Positions 34,401 through 48,400 of a DNA stretch of 64,000 nucleotides are shown here, piece after piece. The notes under the pieces were generated by a model. That model was not told the DNA's origin, searched no databases, and worked only from the letters and a program-made list of their open reading frames with translations. Made by a program: the position numbers and the translations under genes. The DNA is taken from positions 31,319 through 95,318 of the forward strand of contig JAAEAF010006643.1 of assembly GCA_011037195.1 (NCBI GenBank), read 5' to 3'. The stretch's first letter is position 1. Each line of letters starts with the position of its first letter. This DNA is from Triatoma infestans (Eukaryota; Arthropoda; Insecta; Hemiptera; Reduviidae).

Positions 34401-37400
34401 ACAATTGAACTTTTTTATAAAAAAAAAAAATTATATATATAAAATTGTTTTTCAATACATTTTCTATGTTAAGAGAGCTGTGTAGAGTACTGTATCATAT
34501 AAGATGTTATAAGAGTTGAGCGTACCTTTAGACTGTGCCAAAGGTGTGCTAAGTTAGCCGGCATAGAATGAGGCCTGATGCCAATATCTCCCTTGGTTAA
34601 CAGGCATAGCAGTGCTTGTGCTGTACATTCTTTCTGTAATGAAGTTTATGTATTTTTTTTTTTTAAGTATTGATAAAAATATAAAAGTGAATAGTCAGAA
34701 TCAAATTAAGTAATATTAAAATTCAAAAATCTAATCAAACATCTTTCAGATCGGATTTTAATTAACAGATTTTATAACAATTTCGGAAGAAACAACTTTA
34801 CTACATTTTCTCATAAATAAATTGATAGATTTTGTTTCCATTGGAATTTTTGCCTATATATTTAATGATATGTCGTAGTGTTTGGTTTCATAGAGCTGGA
34901 AAGCATCAGAGATATCCTGCAATGATAGCCTGCCTTTTTGTGGTCATCGACCAGTTTCGGGCGTTCGCCCATCATCAGGATGCTTTTGTCAAACAGTGTA
35001 ATAACATAGATTTGCGCAGGGCACTTAGTATGTCAACTGTATTTGCCTGGTGATGGGCGAACGCCCGAAACCGGTCGATGACCACAAAAAGAAACAGGCT
35101 ATCAAGGAAAATATCTCTGATAATGATATGTCCTTTGACAGTGTGCCATATAAATCACGAGAGGTTTGAAATTGTTATAACTTTAGATTTTGAAAATTTT
35201 TCCAAGTACTACTTTTTTCAAATTTTATAAATAAATTTTAGCAAAATAACCAAGGAACAAAGAGCGAAAATCGTAGTTTTATTTTCAAAATCAAAGGGTG
35301 AACTCAAAAGGACCCATAAATCACGAAAGAGTTTAAAACATTGTTTAAAGTTAAGCCTTGCTCGTTGATACACCAGAATCCTTCTAAAATCAATGTTCCC
35401 AGACAAATATTCTAAATAAAACTGGCGATTAATGTGGAAGTTAACGTTGTACTTCCCCACGAACACTCCACACAAAAAAACCTGGAATGCTTCAACTAAA
35501 AAGTGATAAACCTATATGTGCATATTTTGTATGCGAAATCCTTGAAGCTATTTTAGAGAAAATTGCAGAAAAATGGAAAAAAAACATAAGTAACAATTCT
35601 ATTTATCAGATTTTTTCAAAGTATCTTAACGGAACAATGAACTAAAACTGTGATTTTTCGTTTTTCTGACATATGTTCACAAAACACACACACAATTCAC
35701 CAATTTCACTCGATAGAAACATTTTTTTTTTTGTAATCAGCGTATTTCAGAACATTTACATCTGGTACCAATTTGACACGATGCTTGCTCTACAAACAAA
35801 CCATATTTATATTAATGTTTATATTTTTTCCTTTCCTATTTCTCAATGATTACTATAAATAAAAGGTTTTAACTACCCGCTTATTCGTAAATCTAACAAC
35901 CAACAAATTTTACAATAATTATGTATTTTAAGCAGGTTTCAAAAATGAATATATACCATACCATTTTTTGTATTCAGGTGAAATATTTTCTTAAAAGGAA
36001 TAAAAACAATGCCTATAAAAATAATTTTATTTGTGTACAATATACAATGCTGGATTGGTTCTACTCGCCCAGCTTCTGACCTAATTTTTCCAAACAAAAT
36101 GTTTTAACCACTCTATAAAATAGTTTCTACAAATAGTAGTAACATTTCAAAGAAATTGAATTTAATATTTATTTAGATCTAAATAGACATGAATATATTA
36201 AGTCGTAATGGTGTTTCTATGTTTCATGGAGCTTTATGTATAGTTGAGGAAATACTGTTTGTTTGGATGATAGAACTGTAAAATCAACTAAGCAGTTTAG
36301 AGAAAAACATAATCCCCCCCCCTAAAAGTACCCTTAAATGAATTTTCCCAGAGAAATGTTTTAAATAAAAGTTGTACATCTTTGTATGCGAAGTTTATAT
36401 ACAAAGTTTCAAGAAAATCGTAGGAGCCATGTTTGAGAAAATCGCGAAAAAGTGAAAAAAGTATTTAGTAAAGTAAACGCACTTCCGTCATCAGATTTTT
36501 TTCAACCAATCACCACAACAACTAAAATAATTACATTCAAAAAAGATATAGAAGAATAAATATGAACATTGAATTTAGTTTATTATTGTATGTATACAGT
36601 AATCAGAGAAGAAGGCAACCTTAAAAAATACTAAATGGCCACCGTGAGTCATACATTCATTTTGTAGTCCATCTGAAATTATTGGCAACGATAGAGTTCA
36701 CAACAGTTTTATATGTTTTCTTAGCTGCTAACACAAAAGAGGGAAAAAAAGGAAACAAATGTCGGCAGATGTACCACGGGATATTCTGTTTAGCGTATGA
36801 CTAAAACAATACATTTCAATGCATTAAATCTATTGAGCTATTTAGCAGTTATGAATTTTTAAATTAGACTTCAACATGCTTCTCTATATAAATTATGATT
36901 TTTACCACAGCTTTTGAGTCTGTAGGTTCCCCATTCTCCTAATGACAGTTAGTTACACTCTCATTTAACATCTTTATAAAGAAATCGCTAGATCTTTTCC
37001 AGACAAAGTTCAAACTTCAATTTTACATTATTCTTTTTCATATTACACTCCATAATCCTAAATAGAGGCTTTGAAAAATATTAAGAATTTTTTAAATCAT
37101 ACGTATTTAACCACCATACTTTCTTTGATATGTTAATCGTTAAGTTCAACATTCAACTAGCTAAAAGCCTTCTTATTGGTTACCAAAGCAGTTAGTAAGT
37201 TATATCGATTTTATATTAAAAACTTTGTTCAATATTTTCGAAAAGTGCATAAAATAAAAAAAGCAAGCCAAAAAAGTTACAGATCCAGTTTTATAACATC
37301 CGTTTACTGCTTATTTCGTACCTATTATTTTCTTCTTTTAACTTTAATACGCAAATACTTGCTGATCTCAGTAACAACACAATAATATTTTGTTTTATTT

Positions 37401-38730
37401 CCACAACTTAGTAAATCAACAAATTAGTTTCATTTCAACAACTTTGTCATTTCTTTTAATCGTAGTGATACTTCCTTTCAAGTGTTAGCGATAACTAAAG
37501 TTACATTAAAAAACTGGTTTCACCTACATATCTCTTAGTGAATGTTTATCATAACGCCAAGTAAAATTCTAAAAAAAGTGATATTAATTCGTGCTTCGTC
37601 TAGAAAATGGAAATTTTTCTTAGATTAAATTTAATTTTATACTTTCCATCCTCATCCTTTTTATGACAAAAGTATAGGCGAGTGAAGGCTAAAGTTTGGA
37701 ATGGAAAATACTTAACAAATGTTATTGATAACTGAATGTTTTATCAGAGTGCCATTTTAAATTTGGATTGTAACAGAATTTCTCTCAGATAGTAAAAAGA
37801 CTGAATTTTTGGGTTAAGTACTGTCGTCGTACATAAATCTAGGCAGACAATAAAAATATAAAACAGACTCACTATTCTTTATAAACTTAAAAAAAAAAAA
37901 ATCTGGTGTGAAACACTCACACAACTTTCTCTTACTCCATTTCTCAAAATTATAATTGACAAATTTTATAGCTAGTGTACCAAATTTAATGAAATTCGTC
38001 AAAACTGAAAAAACTTTTCAGTGAAACCACTTCCGGTCAATTAATTTTCTTGAAACTCGGAATTTTGGCCATCTATTTATTTCTAATTAATTTTGTTTGG
38101 ATGATAGAACTGTATAGTCAACTATGATAGCACTTTCGAGAAAAACATAATCCCCTCCTCCCTAAAAGTGCCCTTAAATGAATTTTCCCAGAGAAATGTT
38201 TCAAATAAAAGTTGCACATCTTTGTATGCGTAGTTTATATACGAAGTTTCAAAAAAATCGCCGGAGCCATGTTTGAGAAAATCGCGAAAAAGTGAAAAAA
38301 ATTATATAATAAAGTTGTAAAGTAAACGCACTTACGTCATCAGATTTTATTCAAACTCGGAATTTCTCCAACACATCTAATTCTAATTAACATTATTTAG
38401 GTGACACAATTGTATAATAAACTGAAACAGCACTTTAGAGGAAACCGTAACCCCGCACCTCCCCCAAAAGTACCCTTAAATGCATTTTTCCGGAGAAATG
38501 TTTCAAATAAAAGTTGTAGCTCTTTGTTGTGTAGTTGATGTAACAAGTTTCAAGAAAATCGTTGGAGCGATTTTTGAGAAAATCGCAAAAAAGTAAAAAA
38601 ACCAACTAGTAAAGTGGTACTTCCGGTTGAGGAATTTTGACGTATAACGTACTGTCAGATCCCATGATGATACCTAAATGGAATATCTAGTTTGAACATT
38701 CGACGGTTTTCGTTTTAGAGCTATGTTGTT

Positions 38731-38763
<33 letters not shown>

Positions 38764-39447
38764 CATTTGCTAAAAACCACTTTTTTAGACTCAGGGGACC
38801 TCAAAACGGATATTTCCGGTGAAAACTCGATATCGAAAATTTGACACGATTACAATACTTCCTCTTACTTCCTCTTGGGAGTAAGAGAAAGTAAAAAAAA
38901 AAGTGTGAAACACTCACACAACTTTCTCTTACTCCTGTTCTCAAAATTATAATTGACAAATGTTATAAATTGTGTACCAAATTTAATGAAATTTGTCGAA
39001 AACTGAAAAAACTGTTCAGTAAAAGCGCAATTCCGGTTTACTAATTTTCTTAAAACTTGGAATTTTGGCCATCTATTTATTTCTGATTAATTTTGTTTAG
39101 ATGATAGAATTGTATAATCAACTATGATAGCACTTTAGAGGAAACCTAACCTCACCCCTCCCCAAAAGTGCCCTTAAATGAATTTTTCTAGAGAAATGTT
39201 TTAAATAAAAGTAGTAGATCTTTGAATGTGTAGTTGATATACCAAGTTTGAAGAAAATCGTCGGAGCCACTTTCAAGAAAATTGCAAAAAAGTGAAAAAA
39301 ACCATTCAGTAAAGTGGTACTTCCGATTGAGGAATTTTAACAGATAACATTCTGTCAGATCCCTCGTGATACCTAAACGGAATATCAAGTTTCAACTTTC
39401 TATGATTTTTCGTTTTTGAGCTATGCTTTTCACATACCTACATACAT

Positions 39448-39486
<39 letters not shown>

Positions 39487-42400
39487 CAGACCATTTGCTA
39501 AAAACCACTTTTTTGGACTCAGGGAATCTTAAAACGGATATATCCGGTGAAAACTTGATATCGAAAATTTAACACTATTACAATACTTTCTTTTACTAGG
39601 AAGTAAGAGAAAGTAAAAATTAGAAACAGTGCACTATTTGCACTAATAAATTTTTAAAGAAGTAAAAGTTGTGATTACCGTAAACTTTAGAAAAATAAGA
39701 TTGTACCATATGGTTAGCATTAAGTGGCCTGCAGCCGTTTAATGTCATGGGTTACTATAATTAAAGCTGACTGAGTATATGACCTCGTCTACAGCTGTTC
39801 TGAAGCAAATCGAATAGATTATTGTTTTCTAAGTAGGAAGATATCTGATAGTGTATAATTGTCTCTGAAGAGGTGATTAAGGCAGTATTGCACTCTGAAG
39901 GAACAATCGAATTTTCGAGAGAAAAACTGTACAAACATTCTATTTTAGAGAAAATGTGAGGAAAATATAATCTAATAAATTTAATAGACAAATTAGCAAA
40001 ACTAACAGCGCTAAATTTATATTAATTACAAATAAAAACAAAAACAGAGAAATAAAATATATGTTTGTTAAAGGTTATAGCTATTATAAGCACGTTAATC
40101 GAGGAAGGCATAACCTTGAAAATGGGAAACAAAGTATTATTTCAATTCGTTTACGGAACTATTCAGATTAAATACTGTCCTTTTTCCTTTACAAGAGAGC
40201 TTAATCAGAACTAGTAATTTTCTTTTGAATGATTAGCTTTCTTAATCATTTCCTGACCGAATGAATAAAAAAACTCAATCAAAAAACCTTGCACCTAAGC
40301 CTCTTACCTCTTTAAACTTGGAACGCCTATTTATATTACACCATTTGAGACATTATTTCAGTCTAATTGATTTGTGGTAATTTCTAAAGAGATCGGTTAA
40401 TTTCATGTTACGTTTTGATTGATAGAGACGCTGCATGGTGGTGTATAAAGAAGTTACACTTAGGTACCCTCACTTTCCAAGAATCTTCCGTTTCCCACAA
40501 CTACATTTACTACAGTTATAAAAGAAAATTGTAATGAATGTAATAAGAGAAAGTCGTATGAGTATTTCACACCAGATTTTTCCTTCTCTTACTCATTATA
40601 AAAGGAAGAGCCAAATGGTTTGAGGATGTATTATTACTCATACGGGATGAAGCTTCCCTATCTTTCTAGAGACAGACATACTGACGCGGAACCTCATATA
40701 AGTCCAACCTGAGTGTTCTCGTCGCGGCTCTAGAAGCATCTGCGCTCCACTTTTGTGGAAGCGTGGATGGCTAAGAAGGTAGACGAACGTAGAGGGTAGC
40801 CTTGGGGCTATTTGGAAACTTAGCGCTTCCACGTACCTCAGCTACAGTTATAGACTAAGACATGCAGCGGTGCCCCGCCTGGACTGTGAGTAGTGGAAAC
40901 TTCTCGGCTCTAACGATTTTCTTTAACTACGTATACAATCTGACGTCGAATGAATCCCTATCACTTTTATTTCAAACATTTTCCCGGGGAAAATTCATGA
41001 CATGCTACCTGAAGCATACCTACAACTTTGTGACCAACAAGTTACTAAAGCGGCTTCCCTGGATAGTGAGCTCCGTGTATGCGCTTTACAAACTGTTTAC
41101 TCGCGTTTCCCGGAGGATACATGGTTGCACATATACATAGATGGTTCCTCAATCCCGGGAAGCGGTGAGACCGGGGCAGGATACTACTCGCGTCTTTTCC
41201 AGGGAAGTGTGCCAGTTGGTGTTCCATTAAGTAACTTTGACGGAGAGGTAGCTGCAATTGAAGGGGCAGCATTAGTACTGGCCAACATGTTTCCTTGTCA
41301 AGCCGTCTTTCTTGTGGATTCGCAAGCGGCAATTATTGCCGCCTGCGGAAAAGCCCCAACCACGTGCCCGCGGGTTACTCGCTGCAGAGGTTTACTCTCA
41401 TAGCTAAACCACAAAGGTTTCAACGTGAGGATGCAGTGGGTTCCCTGTATCGCCGGGCTGGAAGGGAATGAGAAGGCTTGACCAGGGGTGAATCACCTGT
41501 CTGAGTTGGTACACCCCTGGCTAAAAGGGGTGCGAATGAGGAGCAATGCCCAGTTGAAAGCACCCTTAAGTCAGACAAAGGGCGAATCGAGTCGGCGATT
41601 AAGTGCAGAAGCGTTGAGCGATATAGGGCCCTTGCAGAAGGTAAGAAATGGCAGCAGTTGGCAGAAAGAGCTCTTCCCCACAATTTGTCTCGCGATGTAA
41701 GAGTTGCAGCTTTTTGTCTGGTGACCGGCCACGACTATCTGCAAGCTCACTTATACAGGATTAGCGTGGTTTAGAATGACCAGTGCCCACTATGCCAGGA
41801 AGGGAAAATGGATGCAGAACACCGGAAGTTTGTGCAGCCTTAAAGGATGTCCGCGACTCCGTCTACCAATGTGGTTCGGCAATGCAGCAGCGTGCGCGAG
41901 TATATTGGGCAGCACGACACCGTATGGCAACGATGCCAAGGGTGGGCGTTGGATAAAAAAAAAAAATCCGGGAAAATTGTTTTTTTTATAAGTTCTGTGG
42001 TATCAGTAACGTTAAGCTTTTCTGTAAAATACCACTTCGATACAATACACGATTCTACTACCTACATAATATTAATGCACGTTAGAAGCATTCCTAGAAT
42101 TCCAAATTTGAAGAAAATCGGTTAACAGGAAGTGCGACTTTAAAGAATAGGCTTCTTTTTTTTTTAGTTTTTGGAATTTTCTCGAAATCGACTGTATCGA
42201 TTTTCTTTAAACTCTAACTTCACAGAAATAAACCTATCACTCTTATTTGAAATATTTTTCCCCCCAAAAAATTGATTTTTAGATTGTTGTGCGGAATTTG
42301 TGGCGACAAATTTCAAATTTTATTGTTAATTGGTTCATTGTTCCTGGCGCGGTTTTCTGAATCACCTGTCTGAGTTGGTACTCCCCCCTCCACCTAATTT

Positions 42401-45400
42401 ATGTTAGGACAAATAAGCAAAATTTGTATTTGATAAAATTTGCCGTTTTATATCCGTAATTTGCCGTACTAACAGGAGTAGATATAGTAGAAGTAAAAGG
42501 GGGTTGGATTTTTTTCGTATGAGGGATAAAACAAAAATTAGACAATAACTTTATTGCTTCAAGTATTCTGTAAACTGTATATTATAATTTATCGTATAAT
42601 GTATATGATATAAACCAACGAGTAAATGGCGAGTAGATATAGATAGTCCTGGCAAAGAGTCCCGGAATGTGTTCTATATAGAGCCGAGAGCTAGAGGCAA
42701 CATCAAGTCGCTTAACTATCTAACACCTCTGTCTACAAGTATAAATAAATGGAGTTTGATTATCAAGCATCCAATTAATTAGTATGATATTTAGATTTAG
42801 ATAAATTTAGATTTGATCATTGGGGTTGAACATGTTCTTTAGTTTAGTGAAAAACGAAAATTTGGTTCCTCTCGCGCTGAATTCTTTTATGTGAATATAA
42901 TTACATGAAAATAATAATAAAACCTACCTGTTGTTCTTCTAAAGAAGTGGTAGATGTTTGTCTGTCAGTCATTGCCAGTCTCTGGCGCGCTAGGTCTGAT
43001 AACTTATCAATTTCCTGTAATATTTAATTCAAATACTATAATATATAATATGGAATATTGCTCACAATAATAAACTATAAAAAAATAAAATAAAAACGAA
43101 CCTGATTATTCACCTGTTGCGTTTTTGTTTCTTCCTCGATAAGATGAGGTGGTAAATTATTTTCAATTTCTGAAATGATTCCTTTCAATGTGGTTTTAAT
43201 TTCTTCTGATTTAATTTCTTCATTAACTTTTTCTCTCACTGGTATTTTTTTCACATCTTCATCTTCATTAACTTCAGCTGTATTTATTCCATTTTCATTT
43301 AGCTATCGTTGTTAGAAAGAATCATAAAAAAAAATAATTTTGTACATAAAGTTAATAATATAAACTTTTTTGCTACATCTTAAGCTGAATAAATTGCCAA
43401 GAAGCACTAAATCTTATTTTAAAACAGTAAAGAGGCCCCAAAATAGTGTCTACTGCAATATTTTTCATTATAACATAGTGATATGCTAATATTGTGTCCA
43501 TAAAATGTTAAGGAATTTAAAAAAAAAATATATATATTTTTTTATATACAGTTCAATGGTTATGCTGCAGGAGGATCTCATGACCTGATTTATACTTTAT
43601 TTTTATTCTATTTTTTTTTAATAAATGAGCCATTCATTTGCCTAAACGATTATCTCCACAAAACAAAAATTTAATATTAAATACCACAGGCTTTCTCATC
43701 CTCTCACACTCAGTTTTATTTAAGAAAAGTTTTATTTCTTAGATGTTGAAATTCATTTACTAAATGTTTAGGTGTCTTTTATATATTTAGGTAAGGAAAC
43801 ACTTATTATTGTGAACTGACGTTTTATAGGTAACTTTCGGTTTATAGGGAAATTTGGAAAAAACTAAAAAATTATTCAGTAAAGATGTTTTTCAGATGGA
43901 CCAATTTTAACTAAAGTCTCAATACTCACCAATTTCTAAAAAATCACTTTCATACTCATGCGATCTCAAAATATGTATTTTCGCATACTATCTCCTTCAG
44001 CAGTTAGAGAAAGGAAAAAGTAATAAAAAATACATAGTTTAAAAAATAAAAATTCCTTTTAAAATATAAATTCAAATAAATGTTAAAAAATGTATTGTTA
44101 CCATAGGCTTTACGTTCATCTAAAACGCAAAAAAATTATATAAGTTTGTATAACTTTGGAATTTTTACAATATTTGCTTTTGAGTCGGTAAATATCAATA
44201 ATATGCTTATTAATTTCTAAATTGCGGAAGTGTTTATTTTTAAATTTGCTTGAAGTTTGATTGTTATTTTATCACAAACTAAATAAAGTTTCAATATGTA
44301 CGTAGTTGGATCCACTATGCTGGATAACAATTATGATTTTATCCGATGTAGCATACTTCACTTTTTTGGTTCTGACCGGGTTCGGATTCTCATCCTTCGT
44401 CAGAGTACGGTTATCAATCAATTCGTGTACTTAATGTTACTATGATGCCTCACACTGGTGTTGATGAAACAACTTTTAGACAACATATTTCGACCGAAAG
44501 CTGATTTCTACAACACTCGAAACAGTTTATCATAAACTGATATTAATCTGCAAACTAAATTCTTAATGGGTCATTCAACTGCTTTTAGAAGGCAAAGGCC
44601 AGCATTCGGCGATTTTTATTGAAAGGTGAGAGGCCTGACGTGATCGCCGTTTACTTCTGGTTATTTTGCTACTACTAACTTTAGCTTCCAAATTTTACTC
44701 AAGAGAAATAAATTCTTACCGCTCGCTAAGGCAATAATAATAACCATAGTAGCTTCGCACGAACTGAATGCAAATTTACTTTTTTCTTTCACACACAAAA
44801 AAAAAATGATTTGAGCAGATGTGCCACCACGAAAGTTATCATCAACTTAATCCACAATGACCCTTAAGAGATCCTGCTATGTTGCATAAAGACAGTCCAT
44901 GAAGGATTTAGCGTTAGCTTTATTTAGCCTTATAATCAACAATTTTGGGCTACCAAGAAGCTCATCTGTCAGGACATTATCACATCTGGCATGTGATAAT
45001 GCCACATGCTAGAGCTAGGCAGAAGTGTGTTCACTTGCCTACCAACGATAGTTCAGGACTAATGATGCAGAGAGAAGCGTTCAATTTAGCTTTCCTATCG
45101 TTTCATAATCGAAAAATAATTTCGACTAACATCTGCATTGTATATACCAATTTTCTTTTTGCTATATTATCGGCATTGTTTTTGAATTTTTTTTAAAAAA
45201 CTTTTAGAAAAAATTAAAATTATGCTCTTTCTTGAACATAAACTACTATGATTGCAGAGTAAGGAGCCTTTTTATTTGTTCCATAAATAAAAATTAAAAT
45301 AACATCAGGTTCACACTTGGCCAATATTACATTATTATAAAATCGATGCCCTGAAATATGTAGACAATGATTGTCTAACATCATTAAATTTAGTGAAGAT

Positions 45401-48400
45401 ATAGGGCTCAATAAATCGAAAGGTTTATTTTTCTGCACATCAAACAACAAAGAGTAGTAAGGCTTGACTTCATGAATATCTTTTTCTAATTTGACCAGGT
45501 ATACTGAAAAAAATTCTTGGAAGGAAATTTATCTAATTTCCAATTAAATCGCTGAGTTAAGCTTTCGTAGAAAATCTTTTGAAATGAAAACTAATTTGTC
45601 TTTAAAATAATCAGAATTGCGCAAATTATTTGGTATCAAAAACAACCTAAACAAATTCTTAACAGAAGTAGCAAGACTAACCGCTAGATAGCATAAAGGT
45701 CTGTTATAGTGACCCAGATGCTTAATTTTTCCCAAAACAAAACAAACTTACCTCAACTTTTCTTTTTTTTTAAATAAAATTGGTTGAACCTATTTGGATT
45801 ATTGTTACTACAAAGAAAATATATTTTACAAGAAGCATCCTTTCGCAAAACATTTTAATTGGGATTGGGTTCTGAAATTTAAATAAAAATAAAAATTAAG
45901 CTATTTTTGTAATAGGGTTAATAGCTTCAAAATGTTTTTTTTTGTTGGCATTTTTCTTGTTTTAGTAGAAATTAGTCCATAAAAAAAAACAAAAAAAAAA
46001 CTTTAAATTGACATTTTTATAAATAGGAATGTGATTATTTTATGTTTTCAATAAAATTATTTTTGTAATAAACATTTTGAAGCTATATTTATTTTAAATG
46101 AAACGAAAACATTTCTTGCTTTTTAAAAGAAAGTTCTTTATTGTCACAGAAATTGAAATAATAATATTATAGTAAAAAATACACATTGTTTCTGATGCAT
46201 TAAACATTCCTATTGTATAAAAATGTATCAAAAACAATCCTATTTCCTAACAAAATAATAATTGTAAACCATGCTATTTGTAAAAATTTTAACACAAGCA
46301 AACAGAATAAGTAAAAATAAAATACTTGTTCAGTTCTAAAAGAAGGAAAAATAAAACATGTAAAATTGTATAGTTTTCATTGTCCAAACCTTAAAAATAT
46401 ATCAGAAATTAAAAAAAATAAATGGTGAGGATTTTTAATAGACAATTATCTATATTACATAAAAAGTTTAAAATTACAAAAATATCTTTCCACCAATTTC
46501 GTTTCGTTTTTTTAATGAATATTTGCAAAAATTATATATTATTTTGAACATATTCAATGCTTATTATTTAACAAATTCTTTTTTTTGTTTTCCCAATAAA
46601 CTACTTTTTAATTTCACTTTTGAGCAAATCTATTTGCTATTTTGATTATACATTACCTTACTTTTCAACCTGAAAAAACTGATTCCTGGTTTATTTCTTG
46701 AAATTATGATGCTTTGATTAGGATGTTTGAATAAAATAACGCGATGAATTGCATTGAAAAAAAAACGTTCATTCCTATCAAATCTATTTTTTGCATGTTT
46801 ATTTGTTCTTTTTTTTCATCTTCAACTACATACTAGATACATTGTTATAAAGGATATTGCACTGTGATGACCTTGTGCTTGCCGGGAGCCTTCTCAAGGG
46901 CAGTTACTGCTGGACTCGAACTAAGGATCTCCGCATTGCTAGACCACTGAGCTAATCCCTTCTCCCTTACATACTAGATATCAATAAATTAATATCCTTG
47001 CGAATGAGCGGAAACTTGTATTATGAGTGAATCCATGCACTGCATGCTGTTAGACACACAACTTCCCTGGTATATTCATTATTTTCTAATCGCATTCCCT
47101 AGAATTACAAAGAATTTTACTTTGAACTTTTATTTTTTTTGTTGGCAATATGCTAAAAAAGCATTGGAAAAATATGGTGACTTTTTTTTATAAACAGTTG
47201 TATCCACCAATGCTGCGACATCTTTGGTTTGCCTTCCAAACTATGTTCCCAAAAACCAAATAAACTTTGAATCTCTCGGATTAAAGTTTTAAAACAATTA
47301 ACTAAATTTCAATGCATATTAGCACGAATGCTGATAATTTTATTCCGATAATTATTGCTATTATTAATATATTATAAGTGTTATTATTTGTTGGAAACAA
47401 ACAATGCAAGGTTCTATCCAATTAAGGAATAATTTACAATTAAATAATAAATTAAAAGTCAAATATGGAAGACTTTAATTGTGAACTGTTATCATCAGTT
47501 TTTTTTACATTTGTATCAGCTGATGATTATTGAAATTTTAGAAATAAAGCAAGATGATTGGCTGTAGAATTTTCTATGGTGAAATTATCAAAAGAATTAA
47601 AAAAAAAAAAAAAATACCTCATTTTTACAGAAGTAACAGAACTTTTTTTGAATGTGTGAACTTCAACAATAGGTAGAGCTGAAACGATTGTAGGTATAAG
47701 TTATTTTGCCAGGAATCAGTTATCAGTAAAACTTTTGAGATACATATTTATATAGTACGACTTATTTTATAATTTATAAAAACAGAATTGTATAATAAAA
47801 AGTTGTGGAGAATTGAACTTTTTTATTTCTCTCATTTCTTTTTATGAAAACTAACTGGATAATCACTAATTTCATAAGAAACTATATAAGCCTAAACTAT
47901 AATAGACTAAAAAAAAAAAAAAAAATATGAAATATATATTTTGTTATTTATTACAAAAAATTAGATAAATTGTCTTTTCTTGTGGGAATTATCAGTTTAG
48001 CAAAAAATTTGGAATACATAAGCTCTCGGTTGAGCAGTCTGTTTGTCTATGCGGAAATGTGTCTAAAGAACAATGACTTTGAAGACAAATACCATTCTTT
48101 TGGTAGTTATTCCGCAACAAATTGATGACTGCTTTACTCATCATTTATGGTTAGTAAACAACACACTATTGTTAATAATTGTTTTTATAGATAAGTAAAA
48201 TTAGAATGAGTCTATTTATTTTTTAAAAAGTTGTTTTAAATAAAAAACACACCAATAGTAAAATAGCGTTTTGTCATATATCATTGCAAGAAGAAAGAAA
48301 TCAGATATTAAATACACAAATATTTCATCGTGGCTAAAATATTTTTTAGGGTAATTAAATAATTAATAAATAAAATAAATTGGTCCTTGTTTATCAAATG

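Larger units (their letters stand above)
34895..35130. repeat. Inverted repeat with two head-to-head hammerhead-like motifs
   Basis: Left arm 34902-34979 (complement) and right arm 35047-35126 share 'cctg.tgatgggcgaacgcccgaaac.ggtcgatgaccacaaaaa', 'caggctatc' and 'atatctctga'. They are separated by about 67 bases. A single-arm relative lies at 49095-49205. Confidence 0.85.

Noticed and set aside
41045..41332. A minus-strand frame of 95 codons
   Set aside because: Shadow of the RNase H pseudogene on the plus strand.
44490..44545. Another hammerhead core (cgaaac near 44517)
   Set aside because: CGAAACAG is present but no CUGANGA with a pairing stem II lies before it on either strand.
46895..46965. 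A tRNA gene on the minus strand
   Set aside because: Same SINE head; 12-bp target duplications flank the whole unit and the B box has a mismatch.
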